DNA of 14,205 nucleotides from NCBI GenBank assembly GCA_008081325.1, contig VMCO01000036.1, positions 1 to 14,205 of the forward strand, written 5' to 3'. This DNA is from Flavobacteriaceae bacterium. GTDB lineage: Bacteria; Bacteroidota; Bacteroidia; Flavobacteriales; Flavobacteriaceae. This document shows positions 8,436 through 14,205 of this stretch, in pieces. Made by a program: the position numbers and the translations under genes. Position 1 is the stretch's first letter. Each line of letters opens with the position of its first letter. Under the pieces are notes generated by a model, which did not search any database, was not told the origin of the DNA, and saw nothing but the letters and a program-made list of their open reading frames with translations.

Positions 8436-9416
8436 ATGGGATCTACAGTTAGCAGAACTTCAAATGAAGAGCTTTGGAACGGAGGGAATAAACCCCTAAA
8501 CGCATCATATGGAAAAATGATGATGTGGTTTTTCATTGTTTCTGATGCATTAACTTTTTCAGGATTTATTGTATCCTATGGATTTGCAAGATTTAAATAT
8601 GCAAATTCTTGGCCAATAGCTGATGAAGTTTTTACTCACGTTCCTTTTATGCATGGTCAAGAACTGCCTATGATTTATGTTGCTTTTATGACATTTGTTC
8701 TTATTATGTCATCTGTTACTATGGTGCTTGCTGTCGATGCTGGTCATAAAATGAATAAAGCAAAGGTTACTTTCTACATGTTTTTAACAATTATTGGAGG
8801 TATCATCTTTGTTGGTTCACAAGCATGGGAATGGGCTACTTTTATCAAAGGAGATTACGGTGCAGTTAAAACAAAAGGTGGAAATATTCTTCAGTTTTTA
8901 GATTCTGAAACTTCTAAGAGAGTTGCCGTCAGTGATTTTGCTTTTATTTATTCAAGCTCAAGAGATCAACATGAAAAATATAATGGAATTTGGTATAGAG
9001 ATGAAGGCACTTTACCATCTTATTCTGTAGAGGAGGTAATCGCCGGAATGGAAGCTTCTCCAAATATTGTAATCAGAACTCAAAATTTAGATGAGCACGG
9101 CCATAAAACAGTTCTTTCAAGGGAAGAATCTTTAGATATTTTAAAATCAACAGGTGTTTCTGTTGTTAACGGAGCAAATCTTATCGAAAATGAATATGGA
9201 GTTCCTTTATTTGCTAATTTCTTTTTCTTTATAACTGGTTTTCATGGTTTTCACGTTTTTTCAGGTATTGTTCTTAATATCATTATTTTCTTTAATGTTA
9301 TTGTTGGAACCTATGAAAAAAGAAAAAGCTATGAAATGGTAGAAAAAGTTGGTCTTTATTGGCATTTTGTAGATTTAGTTTGGGTTTTTGTTTTCACATT
9401 TTTCTATTTAGTATAA
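8436..9416 (+). CDS. Cytochrome c oxidase subunit III, long form with soluble insertion
   Basis: This is a heme-copper oxidase subunit III of 326 residues with helices at about 27-50, 76-101, 110-135, 257-290 and 307-326. Signatures are SQAWEW in helix 3 (128-133, with Gln129 and Glu132), TGFHGFHVFSG (267-277) and WHFVDLVWVF (309-318). Between helices 3 and 4 lies a polar segment of about 120 residues (138-256) where ordinary family members have a short loop. It is rich in charged and aromatic residues and looks folded and soluble. By the positive-inside pattern I cannot firmly assign its side of the membrane. I recall long subunit III proteins of this kind from other Bacteroidota, so it is probably a lineage trait. 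It starts at ATG 8436 behind a strong promoter match, and the subunit IV-like gene follows after 4 nt. Confidence 0.93.
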   Translation: MGSTVSRTSNEELWNGGNKPLNASYGKMMMWFFIVSDALTFSGFIVSYGFARFKYANSWPIADEVFTHVPFMHGQELPMIYVAFMTFVLIMSSVTMVLAVDAGHKMNKAKVTFYMFLTIIGGIIFVGSQAWEWATFIKGDYGAVKTKGGNILQFLDSETSKRVAVSDFAFIYSSSRDQHEKYNGIWYRDEGTLPSYSVEEVIAGMEASPNIVIRTQNLDEHGHKTVLSREESLDILKSTGVSVVNGANLIENEYGVPLFANFFFFITGFHGFHVFSGIVLNIIIFFNVIVGTYEKRKSYEMVEKVGLYWHFVDLVWVFVFTFFYLV

Positions 9417-9420
9417 TAAT

Positions 9421-9810
9421 ATGGCTGAACACGCACACAAGTTGGAAATTTTTAGAGGACTTATAAAATTTAAGTCTAATACACAGAAAATAATTGGTGT
9501 TTTAATACTTCTTTCAATAGTTACTTTAGTTGAGGTTGTATTAGGGATTTATAAACCAGCTGCTTTAAATGAGTACTTTTTAAATCTTAAACTTTTAAAT
9601 TGGGTATTTATAATACTTACCATCGTTAAAGCATATTATATTACTTGGGATTTCATTCACATGCGTGATGAAACTTCAATCCTCAGAAGAGTTGTTGTAT
9701 GGACAGCTGTTTTTCTAATTCTTTATCTGACATTTATTTTAATTCAAGAAGGTGGATATATTTTTGATGTATATGACGATGCATCTAATTATATCAAAAC
9801 AGATTTTTAA
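9421..9810 (+). CDS. Cytochrome c oxidase subunit IV-like protein
   Basis: A 129-residue membrane protein with three predicted helices (about 22-43, 57-76, 88-108), fitting the small prokaryotic subunit IV family (caa3/bo type, PF03626-like). The segment KAYYITWDFIHMRDE (70-84) at the end of helix 2 is characteristic, as is the Glu within helix 1 (VEVVLGI, residues 37-43). It is probably a structural or assembly subunit of the oxidase in the cytoplasmic membrane. ATG at 9421 is 4 nt after the long subunit III gene, so the two are very likely translated from one transcript. The N-terminus carries three histidine/lysine-rich residues (AEHAHK) without a known role. Confidence 0.88.
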   Translation: MAEHAHKLEIFRGLIKFKSNTQKIIGVLILLSIVTLVEVVLGIYKPAALNEYFLNLKLLNWVFIILTIVKAYYITWDFIHMRDETSILRRVVVWTAVFLILYLTFILIQEGGYIFDVYDDASNYIKTDF

Positions 9811-9824
9811 TTTTTAATTGAATC

Positions 9825-10538
9825 GTGACTAATTCTTTTTATAGAAAATGGATAATCCTGGGAATTCTTTTTTTATTGCCAGTTATTTTTTTACTATTTC
9901 TATATCCGTCCACCCACAATTATAACACTCTGGATATCGTTAATGAGGATATTAAAGAAATAGATTTTTTAAATTTTATTGATGAGAGCAAAACAACTCT
10001 TGAAGAAAATATAACAATTCTCAATTTTTTAGGAAATAAACCTCTTGAAAACATTACAGGAGCCATGAACCTTAAAGAATTGGTTTATGATAAGTTTAAA
10101 GGTTTCAAAAAATTTCAGATTATCTCTATTAGTCATACAAACTCTGAAAATTCATTAAAAAATGTAAAAAAGGAGTTAATAAAATCGGATGAACTAAAAT
10201 ATTGGTTTTTTGCAACAGCCAGTGACGAAAAAATAAAAGAAATTTATAATTCACTTAGATCATCTTCCCAATTAGATTCTTCAAATTATACAAGTCAGGT
10301 TTTTATAGTTGATAAACAAAGGAATCAAAGAGGTAGAATTGATGATCGTAATGATGATGAGATTGAAAATAACATCAATTTATTTGGTTTATATTCTTAT
10401 AATTCTGTGATAGTTTCTGAAATAAAGAAAAAAATGAATGATGATATACGAATTTTATTTACAGAATATAGACAAAAAAGAAAAGGAAATTTTAATTCTA
10501 ATATTAGACGAATAAGTAATTTAGATGCAAATGATTAA
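9825..10538 (+). CDS. Cysteine-free SCO/thioredoxin-like membrane-anchored protein
   Basis: I do not know a named function for this 237-residue protein. It has one N-terminal membrane anchor (about 9-27) and then a soluble domain that would face the periplasm. Its layout echoes the SCO protein encoded next door: a strand ITILNFLG (63-70) where SCO has its first strand leading to CxxxC, then SISHT (101-105), and VFIVDKQRNQRGRIDD (159-174) where SCO has its HS...LVD(K)G strand. The whole protein contains no cysteine, so it cannot bind copper or do thiol chemistry as SCO does. GTG at 9825 is the only usable start: an in-frame stop lies at 9819-9821 and the next Met is residue 81. Its stop overlaps the SCO gene by 14 nt, implying translational coupling. 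A structural partner or pseudo-chaperone in oxidase assembly is my inference. Confidence 0.72.
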   Translation: MTNSFYRKWIILGILFLLPVIFLLFLYPSTHNYNTLDIVNEDIKEIDFLNFIDESKTTLEENITILNFLGNKPLENITGAMNLKELVYDKFKGFKKFQIISISHTNSENSLKNVKKELIKSDELKYWFFATASDEKIKEIYNSLRSSSQLDSSNYTSQVFIVDKQRNQRGRIDDRNDDEIENNINLFGLYSYNSVIVSEIKKKMNDDIRILFTEYRQKRKGNFNSNIRRISNLDAND

Positions 10539-11268
10539 TAAAAGAAATATTTTAATTGGTATAGTAATTATTGTTTTTGGTTTGGTTTTTGTTCCAAGAG
10601 TTATTGATCGAGTTAAAAATAACGACATATCTCGAAGTGAAAGCAGGAGCTTAAAGCTTGATAATTTTGAAAAAAATACCGAGTCTCTTCCTTATTTATT
10701 AATAAATAATGAAAGAAAAATGGTTCCTGATTTTAAATTTATTAATCAAAATGGAGAACTTATTTCTAATAGTGATTATCTCGGTAAAGCTTATATTGTT
10801 GAGTTCTTTTTTACTACATGTACTACAATTTGCCCTATAATGAATACAAACCTAGTCCATATTCAAAATAGTTTTACAGCTTTTCCTGAATTTGGAATAG
10901 CATCATTTTCTATTAATCCTGAATATGATACGGTAGAAGTTTTAAATCAGTATGCAAATGACAACGGAATTATAAATTCTAATTGGAACTTAATGACAGG
11001 TGATAGAGATGACATTTATAAGCTTGCAAATGACGGATTCAATCTGTATACTGCTGCAAGCTCAGATTTTATTGATGGTTTTGAACATTCTGGATACTTT
11101 GCATTGGTAGATAAAAAAGGCTACATAAGATGTAGAAATGATCAATTCGGAAACCCTAAAATATATTATAAAGGATCTGTAAATTTTCAAGAAAAATTAG
11201 ATTCTAATGGTGAGTCTGAGGAAATTACGGTTTTGAAAGAAGATCTCTTAAAATTATTAAGTGAATAA
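10525..11268 (+). CDS. SCO1/SenC/PrrC-family copper chaperone
   Basis: SCO proteins are membrane-anchored thioredoxin-fold proteins that deliver copper to the CuA site of cytochrome oxidase subunit II or reduce its cysteines. This 247-residue protein has an anchor at about 8-24 and a periplasmic domain from about 66. The copper ligands are visible: C99 and C103 in TTCTTICPIMN (97-107) and H188 in FEHSGYFALVDKKG (187-200). An additional cysteine at 203 is not part of the standard set. Two in-frame ATGs, 10525 and 10531, are possible; both overlap the preceding gene, by 14 or 8 nt, and the choice changes only two residues. Its presence implies an oxidase with a CuA-bearing subunit II elsewhere in the genome. 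Confidence 0.92.
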   Translation: MQMINKRNILIGIVIIVFGLVFVPRVIDRVKNNDISRSESRSLKLDNFEKNTESLPYLLINNERKMVPDFKFINQNGELISNSDYLGKAYIVEFFFTTCTTICPIMNTNLVHIQNSFTAFPEFGIASFSINPEYDTVEVLNQYANDNGIINSNWNLMTGDRDDIYKLANDGFNLYTAASSDFIDGFEHSGYFALVDKKGYIRCRNDQFGNPKIYYKGSVNFQEKLDSNGESEEITVLKEDLLKLLSE

Positions 11269-11269
11269 A

Positions 11270-11863
11270 ATGAGTTCAGAAAAAGTAAAATTATACAATA
11301 GACTTACATTAATAGTATCTTTTATTGTACCTGCTGTCGTAGCATTATTACTATTCTTAAAGTGGAATGCAGACAAGCTAATATTTGATTTAAGATCCCC
11401 GAATTTTGAACCAATCATATTATTGGAAAATTTACCATTTGCAGAACCATTAAAATTTTTACCTCCTATTTATGCAACAACTAATGGGATTACTGCTGTT
11501 CTTTTAATTTTTGCAGTAATTGCTATAAAAAATGGAAACAGAAAATTGCATGAAAGATTGATTAAAATATGTATTGCTCTATCATTGTTATTTCTGGTTT
11601 TGTACATCGCTTATCATATCACAAGTGACCCAACTTCGTTTGGTGGAGAGGGATTGATTAAATATTTCTATTATTTTATATTAATCTCACATATATTGCT
11701 TTCAATTACTGTAATTCCTTTTGTCCTTTTTTCATACATAAGAGCAATTACAGGTGATTTTGTTAGACACAAAAAAATTGCAAAAATTACTTTTCCTATT
11801 TGGCTTTATGTAGCTGTAACGGGGGTAATAGTGTATTTGATGATTGCACCATATTATGTATAA
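11270..11863 (+). CDS. DUF420 family membrane protein (CtaM/YozB-like oxidase maturation factor)
   Basis: A 197-residue protein with five predicted helices (about 12-31, 66-87, 99-117, 132-156, 174-193), matching the DUF420 family in length and pattern. Histidines at 94 (KLHERL), 116 (AYHIT), 141 (SHILL) and 167 (RHKKIAK) sit at helix ends or within helices as in that family and could bind a metal or heme; that is inference. Gram-positive DUF420 members (CtaM, YozB) are linked to maturation of aa3-type oxidases, which fits the position right after a SCO gene. A GTG at 11261 would overlap the SCO gene by 8 nt; the ATG at 11270, one base after that stop, is preferred. The stop shares one base with the next ATG. 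Confidence 0.85.
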   Translation: MSSEKVKLYNRLTLIVSFIVPAVVALLLFLKWNADKLIFDLRSPNFEPIILLENLPFAEPLKFLPPIYATTNGITAVLLIFAVIAIKNGNRKLHERLIKICIALSLLFLVLYIAYHITSDPTSFGGEGLIKYFYYFILISHILLSITVIPFVLFSYIRAITGDFVRHKKIAKITFPIWLYVAVTGVIVYLMIAPYYV

Positions 11864-12069
11864 TGAGAAATAAATTATTAATATTCATATTTCTTACAAT
11901 TTCCAACTACAATTATTCTCAATGCGCCATGTGTAGAGCAGTTTTAGAAAGTAGTGAAAATGAGGGTATGGCAGAAGGTATCAATAATGGAATAATATAC
12001 TTAGCTTTTCTACCATATTTACTTGTTTTTGTTATGATTTTTTTTGTTTACAAAAAATTTAAAAAGTAG
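11863..12069 (+). CDS. Small secreted/membrane protein with CxxC motif, function unknown
   Basis: A 68-residue protein. Residues 1-20 look like a Sec signal peptide ending in NYSQ, followed at once by CAMCRAVLES (21-30), then a C-terminal membrane helix (about 43-62) with a lysine-rich end (YKKFKK). After cleavage this would leave a short periplasmic head carrying C21 and C24 on a membrane tail. No lipobox (L-A/S-G/A-C) precedes C21, so lipoprotein processing is unlikely. The frame can be extended back to 11800, but the ATG at 11863 overlaps the DUF420 stop by one base (TAATG) and gives a sensible signal peptide. Being last in the oxidase-assembly block it may handle copper or redox chemistry, which is inference. 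I recall similar small proteins in other flavobacteria but no assigned role. Confidence 0.75.
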   Translation: MRNKLLIFIFLTISNYNYSQCAMCRAVLESSENEGMAEGINNGIIYLAFLPYLLVFVMIFFVYKKFKK

Positions 12070-12132
12070 ACACTTGTAAATTCTTAATTTTCACGTTAAC
12101 AATTACAGTACTCCTTTTAACAACTAATTAAC

Positions 12133-12152
12133 AAGAATTTGTATTCTTTTTA
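12133..12152 (+). terminator. Weak candidate terminator after the oxidase block
   Basis: A 6-bp perfect inverted repeat, AAGAAT (12133-12138) and ATTCTT (12143-12148), with a 4-nt loop is followed by T-rich sequence. It lies 63 nt after the last stop of the respiratory block and before the ABC transporter genes. The stem has a single G:C pair, so it is weak and may be accidental in such AT-rich DNA. Confidence 0.3.
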
Positions 12153-12158
12153 TTAACC

Positions 12159-12190
12159 TTTGTAGATGAAATAAATCAGTTTATGTTTTG
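12159..12190 (+). promoter_or_regulatory. Candidate promoter for the ABC transporter genes
   Basis: TTTG at 12159-12162 is followed after 19 nt by TATGTTTTG (12182-12190), which fits TAnnTTTG in seven of eight positions, or fully if one extra T is allowed. It lies in the 156-nt gap and about 36 nt before the ATG at 12226, a reasonable leader length. The rest of the gap shows only a weak hairpin at 12133-12152. Confidence 0.42.
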
Positions 12191-12225
12191 TGCTGGTATT
12201 AGGTAGAGTTAGATAAAAAGAAAAA

Positions 12226-12918
12226 ATGTTAAAAATAAATAAACTTCATAAATCTTATAAAATGGGAGATTCTAGTCTCCATGTTTTAAAAGGTATTGAT
12301 CTTCACGTTGATAAAGGAGAAATGGTAGCTATTATGGGTTCTTCCGGCTCAGGAAAATCCACATTGCTAAATATTATAGGAATTCTAGATGAACTTGATT
12401 CAGGTGAGTATACATTGGATGGTATTGAGATTAAAGATTTAACCGAAAAGAAAGCAGCACAATACAGGAACAAGTTTTTAGGATTTGTATTTCAATCTTT
12501 TAATCTGATTAATTTTAAAAATGCCCTTGAAAATGTTGCTTTGCCTTTGTATTATCAAGGGTTAAAAAGAAAGGAAAGACAAGAAAAAGCAATGTTTCAT
12601 TTAGAAAAAGTTGGACTTGCCGATTGGTCAACACATTTGCCAAATGAACTTTCAGGTGGTCAAAAGCAAAGGGTTGCAATAGCAAGAGCACTTGCCGCTG
12701 AACCTAAATTGCTGTTGGCAGATGAGCCAACTGGTGCGTTAGATTCAGCTACTTCTCATGAAATTATGCAGTTTTTACAACAACTAAATGATGAAGGTAA
12801 AACCATATTAATTGTAACCCATGAGGAGGATATCTCATTGATGTGTAAACGAATAGTTAGATTGAAAGACGGAGTTATAATGGAAGATAAAAAAGTTAAA
12901 CAAAACAGATTGATATAA
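12226..12918 (+). CDS. ABC transporter ATP-binding protein, MacB/LolD type
   Basis: This 230-residue cytoplasmic ATPase would power the membrane permeases encoded after it. All nucleotide-binding motifs are intact: Walker A GSSGSGKST (38-46), Q-loop Gln90 in FVFQSFNL, signature LSGGQ (142-146), Walker B LLLADE (162-167), D-loop GALD (170-173) and H-loop His199. The long inter-motif spacing and the stretch ADEPTGALD are typical of the MacB/LolD/FtsE branch, which drives transport by moving a periplasmic domain instead of moving a substrate through the membrane core. Here ATPase and permease are separate proteins, unlike E. coli MacB, where they are fused. The ATG at 12226 follows an A-rich leader (AAAAAGAAAAA). 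Its stop shares one base with the permease start. The substrate cannot be read from the sequence. Confidence 0.93.
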   Translation: MLKINKLHKSYKMGDSSLHVLKGIDLHVDKGEMVAIMGSSGSGKSTLLNIIGILDELDSGEYTLDGIEIKDLTEKKAAQYRNKFLGFVFQSFNLINFKNALENVALPLYYQGLKRKERQEKAMFHLEKVGLADWSTHLPNELSGGQKQRVAIARALAAEPKLLLADEPTGALDSATSHEIMQFLQQLNDEGKTILIVTHEEDISLMCKRIVRLKDGVIMEDKKVKQNRLI

Positions 12919-14150
12919 TGATTGATCTTGATTTATTTAGAGAAATATTTCAAAGTTTAAACAAAAATAAGCTGAGAACACTCCTTTCTGGCTTCACTGT
13001 TGCATTTGCTATAATGTTATTTACAATTTTATTTGGGATAGCCAATGGATTTCAAAATACATTTAATAACGAATTTAATGGAGATGCGAATAATTCTATA
13101 TTTATTTATTCTGGTCGCACCTCCAAGGCAGTTGAAGGATATCAAACAGGAAGAAGAATTCAATTTGACAACCCGTTATACGAAACCTTAAAAGAAGAGT
13201 TTAGCGATGATATTGAATTTATAACCGGTAGAGTATATAAAAATGTTACGGCTACTTTTGGTACTGAAAAAAGTAATTACTCAGTAAGAGCGGTAAATCC
13301 TGATCACCAATTTATAGAGAAATCTGAAATGAAATATGGAAGATTTATAAATCCTCTTGATTTAGAAAATAATACAAAGAATATTGTAATAGGTAACCTT
13401 GTTGTTGAAGATTTATTTGGTGATGTAGATCCTATTGGAAAATATATTGACCTAAATAAGATTAAATTTAAAGTTGTTGGGGTATTTGTTGAAAGGACAG
13501 AAGGCTCAGATAGTAACGAAGCAAGAGTCATTTACATGCCAATTTCTACAGCTCAAAAGATATATGGAAACAATGACTATATAGATCAGATAAATCTAAC
13601 ATATAATACTAATTTATCAGAACAAGAAGCAATTGCTTTCGGTAATAATATAGTTAATAAAATAAAGGATGTTTTCTTTGTTGCTGATAATGATCAATCT
13701 GCTGTAAGAGCTAGAAATAGAGCTCGAGAAAATCAAGAAATAACACAATTTAATGCTGTATTAGCAATACTAGTATTAATAATTGGTATGGGTACTTTGG
13801 TAGCAGGTGTAGTTGGTATTAGTAATATTATGATATTCATTGTTAAGGAAAGAACCAAGGAAATAGGAATAAGAAAAGCACTGGGAGCACCCCCAAATTC
13901 GATTATTCTCATTATAATACTAGAATCAATTTTTATAACTGCGATTGCTGGTTATGTAGGATTATTGTTAGGTGGAGGTGTATTAAATAGTTTTGATTTA
14001 GAAGATTATTGGATCACAGATCCTGGAGTTAGTACTTCTTTAGTTATGGCAGCTACAATAACTTTAGTTGTTGCAGGTACCTTAGCAGGTTATATTCCTG
14101 CTAAAAGAGCAGCAAGTATTAAACCAATTGTAGCACTTAGAGACGAATAA
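12918..14150 (+). CDS. ABC transporter permease, MacB/FtsX type
   Basis: A 410-residue permease with the four-helix MacB layout: helix 1 at about 21-44, a large periplasmic domain (about 45-275, MacB_PCD-like), then helices at about 278-308, 326-354 and 372-392 forming the FtsX domain. Conserved FtsX features are KERTKEIGIRKALGA (310-324), which contacts the ATPase, and the C-terminal PAKRAASIKPIVALRDE (394-410). Such permeases work as mechanotransmitters, usually with a periplasmic adaptor and an outer-membrane channel, to export peptides, drugs or lipoproteins from the periplasm. The start ATG overlaps the ATPase stop by one base, indicating translational coupling. A related permease seems to begin 1 nt after its stop. 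Substrate is unknown. Confidence 0.92.
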   Translation: MIDLDLFREIFQSLNKNKLRTLLSGFTVAFAIMLFTILFGIANGFQNTFNNEFNGDANNSIFIYSGRTSKAVEGYQTGRRIQFDNPLYETLKEEFSDDIEFITGRVYKNVTATFGTEKSNYSVRAVNPDHQFIEKSEMKYGRFINPLDLENNTKNIVIGNLVVEDLFGDVDPIGKYIDLNKIKFKVVGVFVERTEGSDSNEARVIYMPISTAQKIYGNNDYIDQINLTYNTNLSEQEAIAFGNNIVNKIKDVFFVADNDQSAVRARNRARENQEITQFNAVLAILVLIIGMGTLVAGVVGISNIMIFIVKERTKEIGIRKALGAPPNSIILIIILESIFITAIAGYVGLLLGGGVLNSFDLEDYWITDPGVSTSLVMAATITLVVAGTLAGYIPAKRAASIKPIVALRDE

Positions 14151-14151
14151 C

Positions 14152-14205
14152 ATGTTTAAATTTTTATTTGATATTGATACATGGCAAGAATTAAGGGAAA
14201 GCTTA
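14152..14205 (+). CDS. Start of a second MacB/FtsX-type permease (cut by window end)
   Basis: An ATG one base after the preceding stop opens a frame of 18 codons that runs to the right edge without a stop. The peptide FDIDTWQELRESL parallels the N-terminus of the permease just upstream (IDLDLFREIFQSL), the short amphipathic stretch that precedes helix 1 in this family. A pair of consecutive permeases after one ATPase is a common arrangement in Bacteroidota, so a heterodimeric exporter is likely. Only the first 18 residues are visible. Confidence 0.65.
   Translation, partial: MFKFLFDIDTWQELRESL

Noticed and set aside
11800..11862. Longer N-terminus for the small CxxC protein
   Set aside because: It would overlap the conserved end of the DUF420 gene and hide a good signal peptide that begins at the ATG at 11863.
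11923..11934. CAMC as a heme c attachment site
   Set aside because: Heme c binding needs CxxCH; the residue after the second cysteine is Arg.
12070..12225. Hidden small gene or RNA in the longest gap
   Set aside because: I found no convincing reading frame or strong structured element, only a weak hairpin and a promoter-like site.

Overview
The window is AT-rich and densely packed, with every gene on the + strand. It looks like a chromosomal segment from a member of Bacteroidota, most likely class Flavobacteriia. Four things point there: a SprA-type giant outer-membrane protein (found only in phyla with type IX secretion), a Bacteroidota-style TonB with a VFPGCE motif, A-rich leaders with no Shine-Dalgarno sequence, and promoter-like sites matching the Bacteroidota pattern TTTG-N19-21-TAnnTTTG. 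I saw no mobile element, CRISPR array, tRNA or rRNA. No gene-free stretch exceeds 300 bases; the longest, 12070-12225, holds a weak hairpin and a candidate promoter.

Layout. (1) Positions 1-5688 carry the 3' part of sprA, cut off by the window's left edge; it encodes the type IX secretion outer-membrane translocon. (2) gcvH (5699-6079) encodes the lipoyl carrier of the glycine cleavage system. (3) A TonB-family energy transducer lies at 6179-6889. (4) A tight respiratory gene block runs from 6961 to 12069: heme O synthase, a short and a long cytochrome oxidase subunit III, a subunit IV-like protein, a cysteine-free SCO-like membrane protein, a true SCO copper chaperone, a DUF420/CtaM-like protein, and a 68-residue membrane protein with an exposed CxxC motif. 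(5) From 12226 to the right edge is an ABC export module: a MacB/LolD-type ATPase, a MacB/FtsX-type permease, and the first 18 codons of what looks like a second, related permease.

How the genes fit together. The 6961-12069 block supplies heme farnesylation, copper delivery and small subunits for a heme-copper oxidase. The catalytic subunits I and II are not here and must be encoded elsewhere. Neighbouring genes in this block are 2-33 nt apart or overlap by 1-14 nt, which suggests co-transcription and translational coupling. A good promoter match before the long subunit III implies an additional internal start.

Most of the content is recognisable core genome. The parts least explained by known families are the cysteine-free SCO-like protein (9825-10538), the small CxxC protein (11863-12069) and the roughly 100-residue soluble insertion in the long subunit III. 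They sit together in one oxidase-assembly neighbourhood, but I see no convincing wholly new system.
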